The position numbers and the translations under genes are program-made. From NCBI GenBank assembly GCA_038322235.1, contig JBBQFQ010000017.1, forward strand, positions 22,493-86,492: a stretch of DNA of 64,000 bases. Direction: 5' to 3'. Of this stretch, positions 46,236 through 54,117 are shown piece by piece (position 1 is the first letter of the stretch; each line of letters opens with the position of its first letter). The notes under the pieces were generated by a model, which did no database searches, was not told where the DNA came from, and saw only the letters and a list, made by a program, of their open reading frames with translations. The stretch comes from SZAS-18 sp038322235. GTDB taxonomy: Bacteria; Verrucomicrobiota; Verrucomicrobiia; Chthoniobacterales; SZAS-18.

Positions 46236-48320
46236 TCAGTTCGCCGTCCCAAAAAGCCGCTTCCTCTGGCGATAGCCCAGCAGACCGAGCGCCAGCGCAC
46301 CGGCAATCACCGTTACCGGCTCAGGCACGGGGACCACGCTGCCATCGGAGAGGATGGCGGCCGAGCCCAGCGAGGTCGTACCTGTATCCGAGTAGAAGAT
46401 GATCTGGGCGAGCTGTCCGGAGTTCAGCCCGGCGCTGGTCGCCCCGAAATGGAGGGAATCTGTCCCGCTCCCCAGCACGGCGCCGTTCGCGGCGGTTCCA
46501 CCCCAGTTGTAAATGCTCAGCGTGGCGCCGCCCGTCCAAGTCGCCCCGTTGCTAGCAGCGAAGGTGAGGTTCGTGTTGCCGGCCGTCCCAGCGCCCGACG
46601 CCAGGTCGATGATCGAGGACGCGGTCAGGGTCAGAGCGCCCAGCGTCGTCGTCAGTCCCGCGACCAAAGCGGAGTTCGCGTTCAAGCGCCCCCCGGCGAG
46701 CGTCATCGTCGCGGCGTTGTTGATCTGGTTGCCCGTGGCCAATGCGAGCGTGCCGCCCGCATTCACCGTGATTAACGTCGTCGCCCCGAGGGCCTTGTTC
46801 CCGGCCGTGGCGGCGGCAGTGAGCGTGCCGCTATTGATCGTCGTCGAGCCGGTGAAGGTGTTGTTCCCCGTGAGAACGACGTTCCCGTTTCCCGTGCTGC
46901 TGCGGACCGCGAGATTCCCCCCCGTGCCGTTGACCACTCCATTGACCGTGAAGGTGTTTCCGTTGCTATCGAGAGTCGCGGTCGCGCCACTCGCCACACT
47001 GACGTTCCGGTTCGCGTTCAGCGAGATGTTGTTGGAAGTATCCTGCAGCGTGCCGCTACCCGTGAACTGGATATTATTGTAAGCGCCCCCGGGAGCGACG
47101 CCGAGGCTGGTGTCGCCCACGATGCCGAGAGTACCTCCGCTGATCTGAGTGCCATTCGCATTCAGCGTGCCGGCGCTCGTGCCGGTGTAGGTATTGCCCG
47201 TCGTCTGAATCAGCAGGGTTCCCGTTCCGGTTTTGACGAGCGATCCGCCCGCCGTCAGGGAGCTGGTGAGCGCCTCGTTGATCGTCGTCGTCCCGCTGCC
47301 GGAAACGGTGAGCGTCTGAGCCTTGATGTCGATGCTACCACCCTGAAAGAGCAAAATGCCACCCGTCGCCGTCTGCGTGCGAAGCGGACTGTCAAGGAAG
47401 ACGGATCCGCTGAACGTATTCGAACCGCTGGTGTTCTGGGAGTCGATGAGGAGCGCATTGGAAGAGTTTCCCGCAACAGTGTTGACCGTGCCGGCGAAGG
47501 ACTGACCTCCGCTCGCGCTGGTCAGGGCGAACGTCGCGCCAAGCGTCTGATTCTGCGTTCCGGTGGTGCCGAAGTCTCCGCCGAGGCGAAGCGCGCTTGT
47601 CGTGACCGTACCCCCGGCGTTTAGGCGGAGAGTCCCGCTGTTCATCAAATAGATATCTCCGGACGTAAACGAGCCCCCGACCGCGACCGTGGTGTTCACC
47701 GAAGAGGTGGAGAAGTACTTGCCCGTGGCAGCGACGGTATTGTTGAACGACGTGGTCTGGCCGGCGCCAAACATGCGGATACCGTTCACGGCGGAGCCGT
47801 TCACGGTCAAAGTTCCAGCCCCGAAAGTAAGTCCGCCGTTCACAGCGTTAATCTCGCCCCACGCGGCGCCCGCCGTCGCCGCGAAGGTGATGGAGTCATT
47901 AATCGTGACCAATCCGGTGCTCTGATTCTCAATGCTGGCCCGGGTGCCGCCGTTGTCGAAGAGCGAGAGAGTTGTAGTGCCGTTGAGCGTCCAGGTTGCA
48001 CTGCCATTCCAGAACAGCTGGTTCATGGAGGAAATGGAGTTGTTGTTGCTCGTCGTTCCCTGCGTACCACCGGTCGTGAACGTCAGCGTCCCGTAGCCCG
48101 GCCCCGCGCCACCCCAATTGTTGTTGTCGCTCCAATTGGTGCTCGCGCCGCCGCCGGTCCACGTGTTCCCGGCACGGAGCTGCGGTGAGCCCGCGAGGCC
48201 CAAAGATAGGAGGACCGTTAAGGTTGCGGCCAGCCGTTTCGCGTCAAACGACAACGGATTCGAACGGAAAGCGGCCGAGGCGCTGTGACGAACGGATGCG
48301 AGCAGCAATCGGGGGAACAT
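46236..48320 (-). CDS. PEP-CTERM-anchored autotransporter-type repeat protein
   Basis: This 694-residue exported protein starts with a signal peptide ending near LRAG and WTGGGASTNWSDNNNWGG, the classic opening of autotransporter-associated beta-strand proteins. Most of the body is a Gly/Thr/Asn-rich beta-solenoid (NTFTGSTTINSGTL and LTAGGSLVKTGTGTL repeats). The C-terminus has the sorting signal VPEP, a membrane helix (IAGALALGLLGY) and a basic end (RQRKRLFG), recognised by exosortase in exopolysaccharide-producing bacteria. No exosortase gene is in this window, so it must lie elsewhere. Confidence 0.92.
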   Translation of the reverse strand: MFPRLLLASVRHSASAAFRSNPLSFDAKRLAATLTVLLSLGLAGSPQLRAGNTWTGGGASTNWSDNNNWGGAGPGYGTLTFTTGGTQGTTSNNNSISSMNQLFWNGSATWTLNGTTTLSLFDNGGTRASIENQSTGLVTINDSITFAATAGAAWGEINAVNGGLTFGAGTLTVNGSAVNGIRMFGAGQTTSFNNTVAATGKYFSTSSVNTTVAVGGSFTSGDIYLMNSGTLRLNAGGTVTTSALRLGGDFGTTGTQNQTLGATFALTSASGGQSFAGTVNTVAGNSSNALLIDSQNTSGSNTFSGSVFLDSPLRTQTATGGILLFQGGSIDIKAQTLTVSGSGTTTINEALTSSLTAGGSLVKTGTGTLLIQTTGNTYTGTSAGTLNANGTQISGGTLGIVGDTSLGVAPGGAYNNIQFTGSGTLQDTSNNISLNANRNVSVASGATATLDSNGNTFTVNGVVNGTGGNLAVRSSTGNGNVVLTGNNTFTGSTTINSGTLTAAATAGNKALGATTLITVNAGGTLALATGNQINNAATMTLAGGRLNANSALVAGLTTTLGALTLTASSIIDLASGAGTAGNTNLTFAASNGATWTGGATLSIYNWGGTAANGAVLGSGTDSLHFGATSAGLNSGQLAQIIFYSDTGTTSLGSAAILSDGSVVPVPEPVTVIAGALALGLLGYRQRKRLFGTAN

Positions 48321-48607
48321 CGTAGGGGAATAGGGTGATCACGCGGTCAAAGCCAGCCTTCAACCGTGGGGCCATGAACTCCAGCGGGGAATGTCAGCTC
48401 AACCTGATGGGATTAATCACGTTCCGTTCGACCGACGCAAGCGATTTCCGCCCGGAGCGAACACCCATTTCGATGACCGGCGAGGCCTGACAAAACGACC
48501 GCGGAGGGACCCCGCACGACGCTGAGCTCAGCGGGCCTCCCGGGACGCCTCCGCCCGAGGCGTCGACAGCCTCGCTCCTCGATCGAGCGGCTCTAACGCC
48601 GTGCCCT
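48321..48607. other. intergenic region upstream of the PEP-CTERM gene
   Basis: Nothing codes convincingly in these bases. The region must contain the promoter of the reverse-strand gene, but no clear boxes are visible. Confidence 0.4.
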
Positions 48608-48670
48608 GCAAAAAGCGCCAACGTTCTCGCAAAAAGCGCCAGCGTTCCCGCAAAAAGCGCCAGCGGCCGG
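48608..48670. repeat. three tandem 21-nt repeats
   Basis: Three adjacent 21-nt copies (48608-48628, 48629-48649, 48650-48670) share GCAAAAAGCGCCA followed by an 8-nt variable end. Read forward they give heptapeptides AKSANVL, AKSASVP and AKSASGR. The sequence is unrelated to the 19-kb array but has the same period. Confidence 0.8.
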
Positions 48671-48722
48671 CAAATTGGGTCGGGCGCTAAAGCGCGACAA
48701 AGCCCGGCGCGAAAAGGACTAA

Positions 48723-48890
48723 CGCACCGGCACCATCACCGGCAAGTTGACGGTCAACCCCGGTGGCGCCGTGATGCTCAGGGCGGGAACACTGACGATC
48801 AGCGGCGGCGTGGCCGACAGGGGAGCGATGCGTTTCGAGCCCGGGGCCAGACTGTCGGCGCGGTCCGAAAGCGGTGCCGCTCCACGAGAC
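48723..48890 (+). pseudogene. remnant of an exported beta-solenoid protein gene
   Basis: The forward frame from 48723 reads as autotransporter-type passenger sequence (GTITGKLTVNPGGAVML, then GTLTISGGVADRGAMRFEPG and ARLSARS), then loses the pattern after about 48872. No start, signal peptide or domain end is present, so it is a fragment. Its last 45 nt match the DNA at 50499-50543, where a second fragment of the same protein type continues. Confidence 0.6.
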
Positions 48891-49023
48891 ACCCGTGGAA
48901 TCACGTCACCACCTGACCAGCGAGGCCGCCTCCGAGGTCAGGAATGCCGGCACGGCCCATGGGTTTGCCTCCCTCAGGTTCACGCGCCAGCGTGCGATGG
49001 ACGGAGCTTCCCCGCTTCGGACG

Positions 49024-49668
49024 ATGCACATCTACACCCACACCGAAGCAGGCAGGCATCGGCCCAACGAGGACTACCTCCTGGTCCGGGCGCATCCGGA
49101 TGGCGGGGACTGCACCGTTTGCCTGCTGGCCGATGGCATGGGTGGTCGGGCGAATGGCGCTGCGGCGGCCCGGGCCGCCTGCGAGGCGGCTTGGACGCAG
49201 GCGGCCGCGACGAGCTCAGAGCAGCTCCTCCGGGCAAGGAGCTGGCAAGAAATCTTCAAGGCGGCCGATCGCGCGGCCCAAGCGGCCGAGGGCTTTACGA
49301 CGCTGGTCGGGCTGGCGGTCAAGGGCGGACGGCTTTGCGGCGGATCTTGCGGCGACTCACGAGCCTATGGCATTGGCCCGGCCGGATTGGTGGAATGGAC
49401 GACGCACCAGGGGAAGAACCCGCCCGTGGGGAGCGGCGTCGCGGCCTGCAAAAGTTTCGAGGGTTGCTGGGCCGGACGTCTCCTGGTCGTTTCGGACGGC
49501 GTCTGGAAATATGCTGGACAGGAGGCATTGCTGGCATCCTTTGCCCTCCGGGACGGCCCAGCCGTCGGCGTTTTCGTGCGGCAGGGGGCCCTGCCCCGTC
49601 CGGGCGGCCCCCTGCCGGATGATTTCTCGCTGGTCCTGCTGGAATCACTCTCCCGACCGCAGAGGTGA
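49024..49668 (+). CDS. PP2C-family Ser/Thr protein phosphatase
   Basis: This 214-residue PP2C-type phosphatase begins at ATG 49024; an ATG at 48997 is possible. The metal-binding motifs are in order: HRPNEDYLLV, LADGMGGRANG, GGSCGDSRAYGIG, VVSDGVWKY and the terminal DDFSLVLL. These bind two or three Mg/Mn ions for phosphoserine/threonine removal. It has no membrane or extra domain. It is a plausible counterpart to the Ser/Thr kinases further along, although it lies inside the scarred segment between exported-gene remnants. Confidence 0.88.
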   Translation: MHIYTHTEAGRHRPNEDYLLVRAHPDGGDCTVCLLADGMGGRANGAAAARAACEAAWTQAAATSSEQLLRARSWQEIFKAADRAAQAAEGFTTLVGLAVKGGRLCGGSCGDSRAYGIGPAGLVEWTTHQGKNPPVGSGVAACKSFEGCWAGRLLVVSDGVWKYAGQEALLASFALRDGPAVGVFVRQGALPRPGGPLPDDFSLVLLESLSRPQR

Positions 49669-49683
49669 ATGGTGGAACCTCAG

Positions 49684-49825
49684 GCCGGCGCGCGGGCGGG
49701 CCAGCTCTGGACAAGTCATCGCGCGGGCGCTGACGGCAGCAAGCTGCCTTCGAGAAAGCGGCGGCAAGCCGCGCGCAGTCCAAGGCGCTGACGCGCGGTC
49801 CGTTCAGCGCTCGTCGGGTCAGACC
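49684..49825. repeat. 142-bp direct repeat, copy A
   Basis: This copy and the one at 50990-51131 align without gaps. The final 101 bp (49725-49825 and 51031-51131) are identical. It contains internal short palindromes such as GGCAGCAAGCTGCC. It sits between the PP2C gene and the toxin-antitoxin pair. Confidence 0.95.
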
Positions 49826-49924
49826 AAGGCACGCGAGGCAAACATCTTACGTACGCAGGGAGCGTCACGGTCGATCGGTCGATCACGGGCTGTTTGACTC
49901 GCAACCGCTCGGAGCGAAGATCGA

Positions 49925-50149
49925 ATGATGACCGCGGATGGAATCGATATCTCGTCGTTGAGCAATGGGCAGCGGGTTGCGCTGATGGAGCGACTATGGC
50001 GTTCGTTGTCCGGCGAAATCGCCCGGAACGGTCCACCGGACTGGCACGAGACCGAACTGAAAACCCGCGAGACCGAGTGGACTGAGCGCGCACGGCTCGC
50101 CCAAGATTGGTCAGTCGTTCGCGAGGAGCTGACGCGCGAGCCGCTGTGA
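49925..50149 (+). CDS. addiction-module antitoxin (PF09720-like)
   Basis: This 74-residue protein has the pattern of 'putative addiction module component' antitoxins: an N-terminal helix ISSLSNGQRVALMERLWRSL followed by WHETELKTRETEW and a short C-terminal part. ATG 49925 or 49928. It is upstream of and overlaps the toxin gene by 4 bp (GTGA), typical of a toxin-antitoxin operon. Confidence 0.8.
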   Translation: MMTADGIDISSLSNGQRVALMERLWRSLSGEIARNGPPDWHETELKTRETEWTERARLAQDWSVVREELTREPL

Positions 50150-50463
50150 GGGTGCAGGTCCTGCCGTCGGCGAAGGCGGACCTACAGCGGGGTGTTTCGT
50201 TCTATGAGAGGCACGAGCAGGGCTTGGGTGCGTATTTTCTCGACTCCCTGAGTTCAGACATTGGTTCGATTCAACTGTTTGCCGGAATTCATCCGCTGCG
50301 TCGCGACCACTTCCGGTTTCTTTCGGAGCGATTCCCTTACTGGATCTACGACCGGATTGACGAACAGGTCGCGTACGTAGTCGCAGTGTTGGATGCGCGA
50401 CAGGATCCCGCGAGGATCGAGAGGCGGGAGCAACGACGACGATTGCGACGAGCGCCTCATTGA
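50146..50463 (+). CDS. RelE/ParE-family toxin
   Basis: This 105-residue protein begins at GTG 50146, overlapping the antitoxin stop. It has the RelE/ParE superfamily shape: VQVLPSAKADLQRGVSFYERH at the N-terminus and the terminal strand VAYVVAVLDARQDP. Whether it is a ribosome-dependent mRNase (RelE) or a gyrase inhibitor (ParE) cannot be decided; the overall pattern with a PF09720 antitoxin leans to ParE. Its last codons run to the start of the exported-gene fragment. Confidence 0.83.
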   Translation: MRVQVLPSAKADLQRGVSFYERHEQGLGAYFLDSLSSDIGSIQLFAGIHPLRRDHFRFLSERFPYWIYDRIDEQVAYVVAVLDARQDPARIERREQRRRLRRAPH

Positions 50464-50883
50464 GGCTCGGAGATCCTGACGAAGCCAACAGCGTCACGAT
50501 CCGTCTCGAGCACGGGGCCAGACTGTCGGTGCGGTCCGGCAGCACCTTCTTGAATGCCGGGGTGCTCGACGTCATTTCCGACAATTTTTCGTTCCCGCCC
50601 GGCTTCGTGAACAACGGCACGGTCTCTGACTCGTCTCTGACTCGAGCCTCGTCCGAGCCAAGACCCTGAGCTTCGACTCCTCGACCACACCCGCCTCGAT
50701 CAAAGTGACGATCGACGGTTACACCGCCCACACGTATCAGCTTCAGCGCAGCGATTTCCTCTCCGGCAGCACGTTCACGAATATCGGCCAGCCTCAAACC
50801 GGTTCGACGGGAACCGCGGGGAGCTTCACGGATCCATCGCCGGCGAGCGGACAAGGATTTTACTGCGTGCAGGTCGATCCGTG
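50464..50883 (+). pseudogene. 3' remnant of an exported protein gene, frameshifted by an 11-bp duplication
   Basis: The first frame reads SVTIRLEHGARLSVRSG to GFVNNGTVSDS; the shifted frame continues AKTLSFDSSTTPASIKV, IDGYTAHTYQLQRSDFLSG and ends FYCVQVDP before TGA. The 11-bp unit TCTCTGACTCG occurs twice in tandem at 50623-50633 and 50634-50644; dropping one copy restores one reading frame (TVSDSSLVRAKTLSF). The C-terminal YQLQRSD module is common at the ends of exported verrucomicrobial proteins. Confidence 0.8.
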
Positions 50884-50944
50884 AGCGGGTGGGGTGGGCC
50901 CCCCGCGTCCCCACTCGGGACTGAGCGATTGACCGTCCGAAGGA

Positions 50945-51091
50945 CCTTGGACTGCGCGCGGCTTGCCGCCGCTTTTCTCAAGCCGGCTTGCCGGCGCGCG
51001 GGCTGCCCGGATCTGGGCAAGTCATCGAGAGGGCGCTGACGGCAGCAAGCTGCCTTCGAGAAAGCGGCGGCAAGCCGCGCGCAGTCCAAGG
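50945..51091. repeat. inverted repeat with about 34-nt arms
   Basis: The arm at 50945-50979 is the near-perfect reverse complement of the arm at 51058-51091; the core GCGCGGCTTGCCGCCGC matches exactly and one T is extra. About 78 bp lie between them, including GCCGGCTTGCCGGC. The right arm belongs to direct-repeat copy B and also exists in copy A, which lacks a left arm. Confidence 0.8.
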
Positions 51092-51131
51092 CGCTGACGC
51101 GCGGTCCGTTCAGCGCTCGTCGGGTCAGACC
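50990..51131. repeat. 142-bp direct repeat, copy B
   Basis: This copy aligns to 49684-49825 without gaps and is identical over its last 101 bp. It follows the exported-gene remnant and, with copy A, brackets the toxin-antitoxin pair and that remnant. Confidence 0.95.
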
Positions 51132-51155
51132 CAGGGCGCGGGAGGCAAAGAAATT

Positions 51156-51190
51156 ACGTTTCTCGCCCGACCCCGATCCCGGATTCGGCC
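51156..51190. repeat. 3' flank shared with the other exported gene
   Basis: About 35 bp beyond the stop of the gene at 51210-54053 match 58492-58526 (common core ACGTTTCTCG and CCGACCCCGAT). The similarity continues through the stop codon into both coding regions. Confidence 0.7.
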
Positions 51191-51209
51191 AGGGCGGCTC
51201 GAAGCGGCT

Positions 51210-54053
51210 TCACTGCGACTCCAAGCGGAAGAAGGCGGCGTTGTCGGTCGCCGGGAAGACGAACTCGAAATTACCCTGGGCGTTGATCACGGTGGTCGTG
51301 CCCGCGCCGTTCATGGGGAAGGCGCTGTAGGGCACCGTCGCCAGGTTGGTGGATTTCTTGACTCCGACGGTCAGCTTGAATTTCCCGGTCGCCTGATCCT
51401 TGGTAATCAGCGGCACGCCGACATTCAGCGACTGCACTTGGGAGAGAGTGTAGAGGCCGAAAGAATTGGGCGAGTTGACGACGTTATTCTGACCGGACGT
51501 GTAATTGGCGCTGTATTGGGCCGTGGTATAAAGGTTGAACGAGTTGGGCGCGCTGGTGACGTCGTTCTGACCGGCCGTGCGGCTCGCATCATACTGCCCT
51601 TGGGTGAAGAGGACCGGGACGTAGGTGTAGAGCGTGTTGGCCGCATTCGCGCTGTCCCCCTTGGAGACAAGGACGCTGGCCAGCCCTTGGACGTGCGCCG
51701 GAGTCACGGCCGTGATCGACGTGTTGCTCACGACCGTGAAGCTGAGCACGGGCGTGCCGCCCAGCGTGACCCCGGTCGCGCCGGTGAAGCCGGTGCCGGT
51801 GATCGTTACGTTGTCGCTGCCGAGCGTGTCGCCGCTGGTGGGGTTAATCGCGGTGACGGTGGAATTGGTCGGGACGATGAGGCGGTAGTTGGTCGCGGAG
51901 GTGAGCGTGCCGTTCGAAGCCGTGATGCCAAAGCTGAAGGTGCCCGCAACCGTGGGCGTGCCCGAGAGACTGACGACGCCGTCGACGACCGGCTGGGGGA
52001 TGGAGGTCCCGCCGTAGATCAGTTGCGTGGACAGGCTGATCCCGCCCGGGAGCGCGCCGCTCGTGACGCTGTAGGTGAAGCTTGCGGCCGAGCTACCGAG
52101 GTGTGGGACCAGCGTGTAGCTGTAGGGCACGGTGAGCACGCCCTGGGGTAGGATCGTGACGTAGGTGCCGCCGTTGGCGGTGTTGTTGAGCTCGAACGCG
52201 CCGATATCGGCGATGCCGACGCGGGCCGCGCCGCGCTGGTCGGTGGCGGGCGAGTTGGCGGTGTTGCCGGCGTTGATCGCGGGCGAGGTGGTGAGCAACG
52301 CGTGCGTCGGCGTCACGCCGCCGTAGAAGCCTAGGGGAGCGAGCCTGGCGTCCACCGGCGCCGCGTTGGTGCCGACGATATTGCCGGTCGTCGTGCCGGT
52401 GATCAGACTATTGCCGATGCTGCCGATCAGGTTGAACCCTTCCGAGTTGATGGGGCTCCCCGCGCCACTCCCAAATTGCAGATAGATATCACTGGTAGTT
52501 TCCGCGCCATTGGCACTCACTTTTCTATTCCCGGCGAGGAGTGAGTTCCTCATCGTGACATCACTAGCGGTAAATGCGGTCATGTAGATACCCGCGCCCT
52601 CACCGGTGGAGGGGTAAGTGTCGCGCGTGGTGAGATTATTGGTCACGGTCGAATTTCGGAGGATCAAATGGGAATCGTTAATTCCGAAAAAATAGACGCC
52701 CCCGCCGGTGGCGGGGAGCGCGCCGGTTTGTTGCGTCGCCGTCGTGTGCGCCACGTTGCTCGAGACGGTGGTGTTCGTCAGCGTGACAGTGCAACGGTCG
52801 ATGGCCATCCCACCCCCTCCAGCCTGGAAGTTGCTGGAGCCGCCCGCTTGGACCGAGTTGCCCGAGATCGTCGAGTTGTCGATCGTCGAGTTGTTGATGA
52901 TCGCCAAGCTGGCGATGAGAGCCAGTCCGGCGCCGTTGTCCTGGGCCACATTGTCCGCAATGAGCGAGTTGCGGATGGTGCAAGAGCTTTCCCCATAGAC
53001 GCCCCCGCCCGTCCTCGCCTGGTTATTGGCGATCGTGCAGTTGTTCAGTGTCAACGTGGCGAACCTCCCGACCCCCGTGACACCCCCGCCGAAAGCATCC
53101 GACCCAGCGACGACAACCTTGGCGATGCAATCTGAAATGGTGACATCGGTCAGCGTCAACGGCCCTCCCTCGTTTCTGATGCCTGCACCGCCGCCGCGGT
53201 ATAGACCATGCAACTCGTTCGTGCGCCCGCCGACTACAGTTAAGCCAGAGATCGTGACCGGCACGTTCGCGGTGAGATAAAAGATGCGGTTATCCACCCC
53301 GGACCCGGTGTCCACTCCCTCTCCTCGGGCGTTGCGGAGGATCAACTTGCTCGAGCCCGGCCCTACGATCGTCAGACTCTTGTCGATCGTGATCTTCTCG
53401 TACACTCCCACGGTCCCTGTGACCCCCGGGGCAAACGTGATCGTGCTCCCCGCGGGAGCATCGAGAATCGTCTGTCGCAATGATCCCGGGCCGGTGTCGC
53501 CCAAGTTCGTGACGTCCAGGTTTTTGTTCATCTCCACCTTGTCCAGCAGAACAGTGAAATCGCCCGAACCGCTGACGACGAAGGCGACATCGAGAGTCGC
53601 CGCGGTGGCTGTGAAAGGCTCCGTCGTCTTTTGCACGTAGGGACTGGAACCGCCCACGGCTACGACCGCGTGCGTGGCCACCATCGTCACCCCACCCACC
53701 GTCACGCGCACGTTCGCGGTCCCCGCGCCGAGCCGGGCATTCTCGTAGTAACGCAGGCGATACTGAAGGCCCGGGGTAAAGCCCGAAACCACCTGGTGCA
53801 TCGTGCCGGCCAAGTGAATGAAGGCCACCTTCGAGCCATCGGGGATGACGCCGTTATCGGCGAACGGCCCCGCGGAGTCGTTGATCCCGCCACTGCCGGC
53901 GGTGAATGGCCAGCCTGTGATGGGGCCGGTGCCAGCGCCGGTACTGGCGTCCGTCTCGAAGCTCGGGTTGACGATGGTCTGGCCCGAGGCGTCGACCGCC
54001 AGGGCGAGCAGAGCGCAAAAACCGAGGAGGCGAGCGAGGACGGGACTTTTCAT
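51210..54053 (-). CDS. exported parallel beta-helix protein (choice-of-anchor Q, IPT/TIG, shared C-terminal tail)
   Basis: This 947-residue protein starts at ATG 54053 with a signal peptide (LARLLGFCALLALAVDASG). It then has a jelly-roll-like N-terminal domain (PSFETDASTGAG), a right-handed beta-helix with repeats like TLTNTTVSSNVAH and SLIADNVAQDNGAG, a choice-of-anchor Q motif (SPAINAGNTANSPATDQRG), a putative-Ig segment and an IPT/TIG domain (INPTSGDTLGSDNVTITG). The final 80 residues (LYTLSQVQSLNV to DNAAFFRLESQ) match the tail of the protein at 58547-60778. It follows the kinase-WD40 gene by 64 bp on the same strand and is probably its co-transcribed surface output. Confidence 0.9.
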   Translation of the reverse strand: MKSPVLARLLGFCALLALAVDASGQTIVNPSFETDASTGAGTGPITGWPFTAGSGGINDSAGPFADNGVIPDGSKVAFIHLAGTMHQVVSGFTPGLQYRLRYYENARLGAGTANVRVTVGGVTMVATHAVVAVGGSSPYVQKTTEPFTATAATLDVAFVVSGSGDFTVLLDKVEMNKNLDVTNLGDTGPGSLRQTILDAPAGSTITFAPGVTGTVGVYEKITIDKSLTIVGPGSSKLILRNARGEGVDTGSGVDNRIFYLTANVPVTISGLTVVGGRTNELHGLYRGGGAGIRNEGGPLTLTDVTISDCIAKVVVAGSDAFGGGVTGVGRFATLTLNNCTIANNQARTGGGVYGESSCTIRNSLIADNVAQDNGAGLALIASLAIINNSTIDNSTISGNSVQAGGSSNFQAGGGGMAIDRCTVTLTNTTVSSNVAHTTATQQTGALPATGGGVYFFGINDSHLILRNSTVTNNLTTRDTYPSTGEGAGIYMTAFTASDVTMRNSLLAGNRKVSANGAETTSDIYLQFGSGAGSPINSEGFNLIGSIGNSLITGTTTGNIVGTNAAPVDARLAPLGFYGGVTPTHALLTTSPAINAGNTANSPATDQRGAARVGIADIGAFELNNTANGGTYVTILPQGVLTVPYSYTLVPHLGSSAASFTYSVTSGALPGGISLSTQLIYGGTSIPQPVVDGVVSLSGTPTVAGTFSFGITASNGTLTSATNYRLIVPTNSTVTAINPTSGDTLGSDNVTITGTGFTGATGVTLGGTPVLSFTVVSNTSITAVTPAHVQGLASVLVSKGDSANAANTLYTYVPVLFTQGQYDASRTAGQNDVTSAPNSFNLYTTAQYSANYTSGQNNVVNSPNSFGLYTLSQVQSLNVGVPLITKDQATGKFKLTVGVKKSTNLATVPYSAFPMNGAGTTTVINAQGNFEFVFPATDNAAFFRLESQ

Positions 54054-54117
54054 GTACACCTGCACAGGCCCGGTTCGGAGCCCGAAAGGATCATCGAACT
54101 CGAACTATTCCGTAACT

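Noticed and set aside
49684..51131. Insertion sequence or integron cassette
   Set aside because: There is no transposase or integrase frame, no target-site duplication at the ends of the 142-bp repeat, and no attC-type core sites that I can see.
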